This document shows, piece by piece, positions 57,950 through 64,000 of a stretch of 64,000 nucleotides of DNA. A program made the position numbers and the translations under genes. Position 1 is the stretch's first letter; every line of letters starts with the position of its first letter. The DNA comes from Anthopleura xanthogrammica (taxonomy: Eukaryota; Cnidaria; Anthozoa; Actiniaria; Actiniidae), in assembly GCA_964019055.1 (NCBI GenBank), contig OZ025208.1:17506228-17570227 (forward strand), written 5' to 3'. The notes under the pieces were generated by a model. The model made no database searches, had not been told where the DNA came from, and saw only the letters and a program-made list of their open reading frames with translations.

Positions 57950-60900
57950 ATGGAAGAAAGCGTGGCAGACACTTCTTCTCTGAATTCTTCCAAAAATAAC
58001 GACGTTTCTTTCAAAAATGAGCCACAAGAAGGCGCTTTATCAAACGAAGATGGTATTGTGTCAACAGAATCGGGTAAAGAACAGCAGAAAAGTAAAGGAA
58101 CAAAGAGAAAAAGCTCGTGTGAGACGCAACTTTACACTTGTGAAGTATGTCAAGTCAAACTGAATTCTGCTAGTCAAGCTTACCAACATTTCCAGGGTAA
58201 AAGCCATAATGGGAAAGTAAAAATGTTAGAAATGGCAGCTGAAGTGGTAAGTATATATATATACAATCATTAGCACCTAAGGTAGAGGATAGTAAAAGCA
58301 CAGAAATATCTGATATTCTCCCTCGAGAAGTCTACCTCTTTCTCCAGACGTCTTGAATTTCGTCTTACATTTGATTTCTTATAGGAAGTAAAATATTCCT
58401 AAATCCCTTCATTTGGGGGATTAAATAAACAAAATATAAGGAACTATAACTACTCTTAATAGTCCCAACCTAAACTACTTAAAATTTCCGTTGGAATACT
58501 AGTTGAGGAATATTTCATGGTTGTCCCAACATCAGATCTGATACAAATACATGCCAATTATTGGCAAATTTAGGGGTTAAAATTAGGATATGAAAAAGGA
58601 TGAAATATTTTTTCATTTTACTGAAAGAAAAATATGACTTTGAACCTCACAGCTCGAGAGGTATCATCAGCAAAATGAAACTCTGTATATGTAAATTTAC
58701 AATGTTGGTTTAAAATAATAATCTGCAATATGTACCCAACCTATTCATATTGTGTATAGGACACCCTCAATAATGTTTTTTGTGTTCTTGATTAATGTTT
58801 TAACATGAATTATTGATGCTAAAATAAAATAAAAAATATTTTTTTCCAGGATAATGTTTATGTAGTTTATCAAACCCATAGTTTGAAAATTCTGGCTTCA
58901 TTTAAGAGTTCTATCGATATAGCCTAAAGGTTTATGATCAAAATCATTGTTATTTTATTCCTTTGTGAGTGAGAAGCATAATGACAAATGCTTCGAGACA
59001 TAAATTCATTAATCACTACCTTGATTGATATTGATATTCAAGTCTCCACTAAGATTACTTTGCATTTGAACGGCTTGTTTTTTGTACATTTTATTTTAGT
59101 TCTTAAAGCAAAAAGCAAAAATTCATAAAATAAAAACAAGGTAAACAAAAATCCAAAAACAAAGGAGAAAATGTCTTGTTTAGACCAACATTTTTCAACA
59201 TTTTGCATTTTTAATGAGAGGTTTCTGTTTTGCCTTTGAGATGGTTTCGTATTTTGGTGTTATCAGTTTGTGTATTTCAATAATAAATTTTACTGATGTC
59301 AGATATTTTTGATTTATTGATGCAAAAAAGAAAGCTGCCTTCCTTTATCTTACCCAACAAATAATACCATCTCTACATTTCTATTCATAATTTTATCTAA
59401 ATTCTGTTCCATACTTTCTTGTTCTCAATATAATCTAATATGTGGTCAGTTTTTAGGCTCAATTTTTCTTATATGTTATAGTGTGTTTGTTAATAGAAAA
59501 TTGCTACTCCATTCTCTCTTGAGACATGTCTTTTTTGTCTCAGTGTATTACTCAGCCTGTCATTGTCTTGAATTATTATCGGGGGGAAATTGAAAGCATC
59601 AAGCAGAGTACCTATCCTTACATTATACTCAATCATATACATCATTTTTCGACTTAGAAGTTAAAAATTTATGATCCTTTTACATTTTACTTTTAGTTTT
59701 ATTAATAGTTTTTACTATTGTTAAAAATAATTGGCTAATAGTTATGTTAAGAGCAAAATGGATAAGTCATTTGAAATGGTTTAAAATAGAGGTTTGACAT
59801 AAGTACTTTATATTTTTATTTTTATTTATTTTTTCACAAAAAAATCTAATATATATGGTAAGCCTCGACTGTACATGTGCTAATAGTTATGTTAAGAGCA
59901 AAATGGATAAGTCATTTGAAATGGTTTAAAATAGAGGTTTGACATAAGTACTTTATATTTTTATTTTTATTTATTTTTTCACAAAAAAATCTAATATATA
60001 TGGTAAGCCTCGACTGTACATGTGCTGTATTTGAATTCCATTATTAGCACCAGAAAAATCTCCTTTTTTACTCTAGAGTCAGCCTAACTCAAGTGAACAA
60101 TTAATGTGCTATGACGAGTGCTTTTCTTTCTTTCTTTTCAAAACCAAATAAAACAAAAATTATATTTGTGAAACCTAAAGAAAACCACTCTTGAATCATT
60201 TTGAAATCTCATTCACAATCTTACAATATAATAATAAATATATTTTAAGGGTGCACTTAATTTGGAGTCTCACTCTGTTGTGTGATCCCCCACCAAATTT
60301 TTCTTTTTATCATTATCTGTAAAAAAAAATTTCTTTCTTTTTTTTCTTTTCTTTTTAGTTTGTATATTTAAGGTGGAAGTTATTAAATAAGAAATGAAAT
60401 CAATATTTTTGAACAAAACTACTAAAAGACTGCCATAAGTACATGTATGGTAAAGAGAGTTTTGAATTCATGTCTGGGAAACGCAAAGAAAACAGCTGGA
60501 GATCACTATTTCGCAAAACATTATCCTGCATCACATTGTTACATGATGCTCTAGTTCAGACTCCAAGATTTACTTAGACAGTATACAAAATGTATGAAAT
60601 GTCATAATTAGCTCAGCATTTTCATTCCTTGTCTCAAAAATGTTAGATCTGTTACACACATTTTTAAAATAAAATACAGTTACAGTGTACTTCACAATGT
60701 AGCTTTGTGTGGGATAGATGCATGTTAACAATAAAAATAAAATTTCAGTAGTGATTTCGCCCATAAAAATATGATATATTCTATCATATCTGCAGTACTA
60801 AATTGTTCAAATTTTCCTTCCATAAATTGAGGAGCCTTACATGGTACCAGATGAAATTTTATCCATTCTAATATTTGACCAGTACATAAAACCATTTACA

Positions 60901-63803
60901 TGAGTTTTTATCCGGATAGCACAGTTCCATATGGAATGCCTAAATGTACAACTTTTTGAATGCATGTAGCTAAAAAATTAATCTGGTACCGTGTAAGACA
61001 AGCCTGATAGTCATGTATTCCTGTCTTACAATTTTTCAAGATTTCTCATTATTTTTCAAGTTGCACACTTGCATAATTTTGTTGTAAAATACAATTTGAA
61101 ATACCTTTCAGTAAAATACAACATTGATATATTTAATTGAACATTAGAAAAGACGATCCATTTATATTTATTATTTATTTATATCCAAGTTCATACAACC
61201 CATTGTTTTGATATATTAACCAGTTCTTTTTACTAATTTATAAAAATCCTGAGTAATCCAGTAATAGGATTTTTTAGAGAAAAGCTTTCAGTCATTTTAG
61301 GTTTTTATGTCTAGATTTACATAACAAAGTGACAAAGCATATTATTTATTGGGCAACCCCATATGGAAATGATGTTTTGAACGAACATTATTTACCAAGA
61401 TTCTATTATTTACTATATCTGATTTTGAAAAATAACATAAAAAATTGTGGGGGGAAAGAGTGAAAATTTTACCTTGATATTTAGCACTTTACAAGTTAAT
61501 AAATACAGTAATGAATCATTATTTGATTGTCATAATTTACATTGCCAAGCAGATAACCAAATGAAGCAATGTCACAACTGGAGACATTTTAATACTTGAC
61601 TGCAAATATAAATAGTTAGTGTTTTGAAATATCACAGGGCAAGTGTTTATAAACATTTTGTCTAGTAATAGATTCTTAGATTCTTCTTCACCAAGAGTGA
61701 GAACTCTGCACTTTCACAACCAAATTAACATATTTGTAAGCAGCTGGGGCTCAAAATAACGGCCGGTCAACAGTCAATGTTTGGCCAAATTTGGTACTTG
61801 ACTGGTCAAATATGGTTCAAATAAAATATCAAATAAAATATCATATGCCAGACATCTTGACTTTTCTTTTTCAAATGATCAATAACTCATCCATCCAGAT
61901 AAACCCTAGAAAGGGATAAACCCTAGAAAGGGTGTTAAATTTCTTTCATTTATTCATTTCTTTAATTTCTCATTTTGTTTATGTATCAAACAACCCCATA
62001 TTTTTAAGCTGACATTTGTGAAAGAGTGATCCAAAAAGTGTTCAATTAGACAGATTCTATCTTATTGTTATTCAAATTACAATCAGGCTACTCTTTTGTG
62101 AGCAGAATTTAAAATGCCACAGATAACAGATTGATAAAATAGGCCTATTAATATGATAATAACTTTGAGGTTTTTGGTGTCCATGGACTAGACATATAAG
62201 AATGGTTTTATGGTTAAATACATCATTATGAGGAATATATGACATTCACTTGTTAAGAGTGAGCAGCTGGTGTGCAGTTGTGGTGGTTCAAACTTGTTAT
62301 AGTTCTTATATATATTTCTGCATATGTTGTTTCAATATAAGAGGGTTTGTCATACCGTAGATTATATCGCTTTATAAAATAGTTCAGATATAACACGCGC
62401 TCTGGCTGATAGCCGTGTTTACATGAGGTTATGTAAACATGGCAATTTCAGTATTTTATAAAACAAATAGAAAACGTTATGCCGTGTTTACATTGCCTGA
62501 TATAAACACTCGGGAAGGTTTGGGAGAGGTCTTGAGCTCTGTGTATACATGTACAACAGCTCTCGACTTCTCCCAAACTTCCCTCATGTTTATATCAGGC
62601 TATGTAAACATGGCAAACGTTTTCTATTTGTTAAATTGTGCTTCAGCAAAGCATTCTGGGACTGTTAACTCAATCAAATAACACCAAACAAAAGACTGGG
62701 TTGCATGTTCACAGGTAAAGGTAAAAAAGTAAAGTATCCTTCTTTTATGTCGGTAGCTCATGATAGACTATTATCTTGAGGCCAATGGTACACTCATTTT
62801 ATCCCTTCGGCCCTCTCCATCAGTGCTCTGTTTTACAGGTATTTAAAGCTAATTAAAGGAAAGAAGAAGAAGAAGAAGTCAAAACAAGGATTGAGGTCAC
62901 TGGGAAACGAACCCACACCTCCAGTGCATTGAAGGCCACACAGTTAACCAACTGTGCCATCCTTGCTCCTAAAGTTACAATTGCTCCTCGAGTTACAGTC
63001 CCAGAATGCATTCCTCCTGCAATAGCAATATACTGTAGTCAGATATTATTACAGTCCTTCTACTCAAGAGGTACATGTTTGATTGGATGGAGGTTTTTTT
63101 TTTCTTACTCTGATTGGTCCGTTTTGATGGTTTCCAGCCAGCCCCAAGAGAATCCTAAAGACATGGCAGCCATGTTGGTGGTGTTAATAGAGGATACTAA
63201 TGCAAAATCTTTTGTCAAATACCATCAATATCAATGGCAAAAAACTAGTATTGCCACTGGCAGTGCTCAATGAAAGTGTGGAATCCATTTGAAAGTAGTG
63301 AATACTGTTTCATTTCAATACATTTTTTGTTTATTTTCAGAAAGCCCCCCCTGTCGTCAGTCATCCAGTCACCGACAACACACCAGTACCTCAAACCACA
63401 AACATGAATGTAGCTCCATCTTCTATTGAATATTATTGCTCATTATGTAAGAAAATATTCAATTCACAAACACAAGCTGACCAACATTTTAGCGGCAAAG
63501 CCCACAGACATAAAATTTCAGAAGATGCTATTTCTAAAAGTTCTCCATATTCCTCCTCGACAAAATTGGGTGGCTCTTACCCACTCAATGGTAAAACAGC
63601 TGTTGTAAAAAATGAAGGAATTCAACCAAAGCAGCCAGATATAACCCTCGGATCAAATGTGAAGTGTCAGTTATTTACTTGTGAACATTGTCACATTACT
63701 CTGAATTCACCCAGGCAGTTTCAGCAGCATATGAATGGATTGAGACACAAGATTATTGTTGGAAAAGCCAAACCTCCAGCACCTCCTCAAGCTGAAGAAC
63801 CAG
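57950..63803 (+). CDS. U1/ZNF385-type C2H2 zinc-finger protein, first two coding exons (3' incomplete)
   Basis: Exon 57950-58246 starts MEESVADTSSLN, is acidic and serine-rich, then basic (KGTKRKSS), and carries finger 1 (CEVCQVKLNSASQAYQHF, ending GKSH). It ends in phase 0 at a GTAAGT donor. Exon 63341-63803 has finger 2 (CSLCKKIFNSQTQADQHF, GKAH) and finger 3 (CEHCHITLNSPRQFQQHM, GLRH) and ends at GTAAAT in phase 1; the gene runs off the window. All three fingers are C-x2-C-x12-H-x5-H, the U1-like class of ZNF385, ZNF346 and ZMAT proteins, which bind RNA (often double-stranded) or DNA in the nucleus. The LNS..Q..QH signature is closest to ZNF385. There is no upstream in-frame ATG in the exon, so 57950 is chosen. 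Confidence 0.85.
59736..60025 (+). repeat. Two-copy tandem duplication of 145 bp
   Basis: TAATAGTTATGTTAAGAGCA starts both copies (59736 and 59881), and TCGACTGTACATGTGC ends both. The copies look identical, so the duplication is recent or an assembly effect. Confidence 0.9.
62460..62632. mobile_element. Hairpin MITE
   Basis: ACAAATAGAAAACGTT and AACGTTTTCTATTTGT bound inverted blocks GTTTACATTGCCTGATATAA and TTATATCAGGCTATGTAAAC. An additional partial copy of the GTTTACAT motif lies just upstream near 62413. Confidence 0.75.
62878..62975 (-). repeat. tRNA-derived SINE fragment
   Basis: On the minus strand, TGGCACAGTTGGTTAACTG matches a Pol III A box and GGTTCGTTTCCCA, about 30 bases later, a B box, as in tRNA-derived SINEs. 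The left edge has an AAGAAGAAGAAG run. It is not a functional tRNA, since acceptor-stem pairing is not evident. Confidence 0.65.
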
Positions 63804-64000
63804 GTAAATGATTTTTATCTCGCTATCAGCAATGGATGGGACTGAAGGATGGTCTGGATACCCATACATTTGTTTCTCATCTCATGGCTGGGTCTTTCAG
63901 CAGAATTTGTGGCATTTCTTTAAAATTTGTTTTTCCAATTCAGCCTCACATTCAAGTTAGTTTTGAGAAGAGTTCATTCCTAGCATTACATGTGAATAGA

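Larger units (their letters stand above)
58247..63340 (+). other. 5.1-kb intron of the zinc-finger gene
   Basis: Very AT-rich with no internal gene recognised. It contains an exact 145-bp tandem duplication, a hairpin and a tRNA-derived SINE, annotated separately. Frames at 60570-60764, 62439-62681 and 62929-63273 are repeat-derived or lack domains. Confidence 0.7.

Noticed and set aside
62878..62975. Functional tRNA gene
   Set aside because: A and B box motifs are present, but no full cloverleaf or acceptor stem can be drawn; a tRNA-derived SINE fits better.

Overview
The window is animal nuclear DNA, most likely from an anthozoan cnidarian (a coral or sea anemone). It is AT-rich and full of introns, microsatellites, hairpin MITEs and retroelement debris. 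Its genes are built from small secreted modules flanked by phase-1 introns: ShK six-cysteine domains, papilin-like GCC(P/Y)D cassettes, von Willebrand A (VWA) domains and collagen Gly-X-Y exons. No bacterial operon, rRNA or canonical tRNA gene is visible. The species cannot be named from the sequence alone.

The core is one paralogous family of short secreted proteins, present as five loci plus two related VWA genes. Locus 5 (52002-56534, +) is intact: signal peptide, GCCPD cassette, ShK, GCCYD cassette, ShK, short tail. Locus 2 (6716-13279, -) has the same plan. Locus 1 (377-1705, +) has lost its 5' half. Locus 3 (37947-40336, +) has an in-frame stop in ShK-1 and lacks the ShK-2 exon. Locus 4 (42349-45116, -) is a chimera: promoter, signal peptide and GCCPD cassette of the ShK family joined to the VWA exons of the neighbouring VWA family. 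VWA-1 (25320-27960, -) is complete. VWA-2 (33626-34653, +) has lost its signal-peptide exon.

The loci sit in nested inverted duplications. A large imperfect palindrome is centred near 32.0 kb: its left arm (about 6.7-31.77 kb) carries VWA-1 and locus 2, and its right arm (about 32.27-40.9 kb) carries VWA-2 and locus 3. A smaller palindrome (about 0.37-2.27 kb against 6.23-8.18 kb) places the tails of loci 1 and 2 tail to tail. The arms are diverged and differ by insertions whose empty sites are preserved in the other arm: a 2.8-kb LINE-containing insertion with a 13-bp target duplication, and a 671-bp CACTA-like element.

Inserted in the left arm is a collagen-like gene (exons at 15969, 16712 and 22928) whose last exon ends in a ten-cysteine module matching the resistin cysteine pattern. 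A decayed DIRS-type tyrosine-recombinase retroelement (about 16.95-22.77 kb, -) lies among its exons. The region 45.5-46.2 kb is a tandem array of a ~118-bp unit that also occurs singly upstream of the other family members. From 47.8 to 51.9 kb there is no recognisable gene. The right end (57950 to beyond 63803, +) holds the first two exons of a zinc-finger protein with U1/ZNF385-type C2H2 fingers, separated by a 5.1-kb intron.
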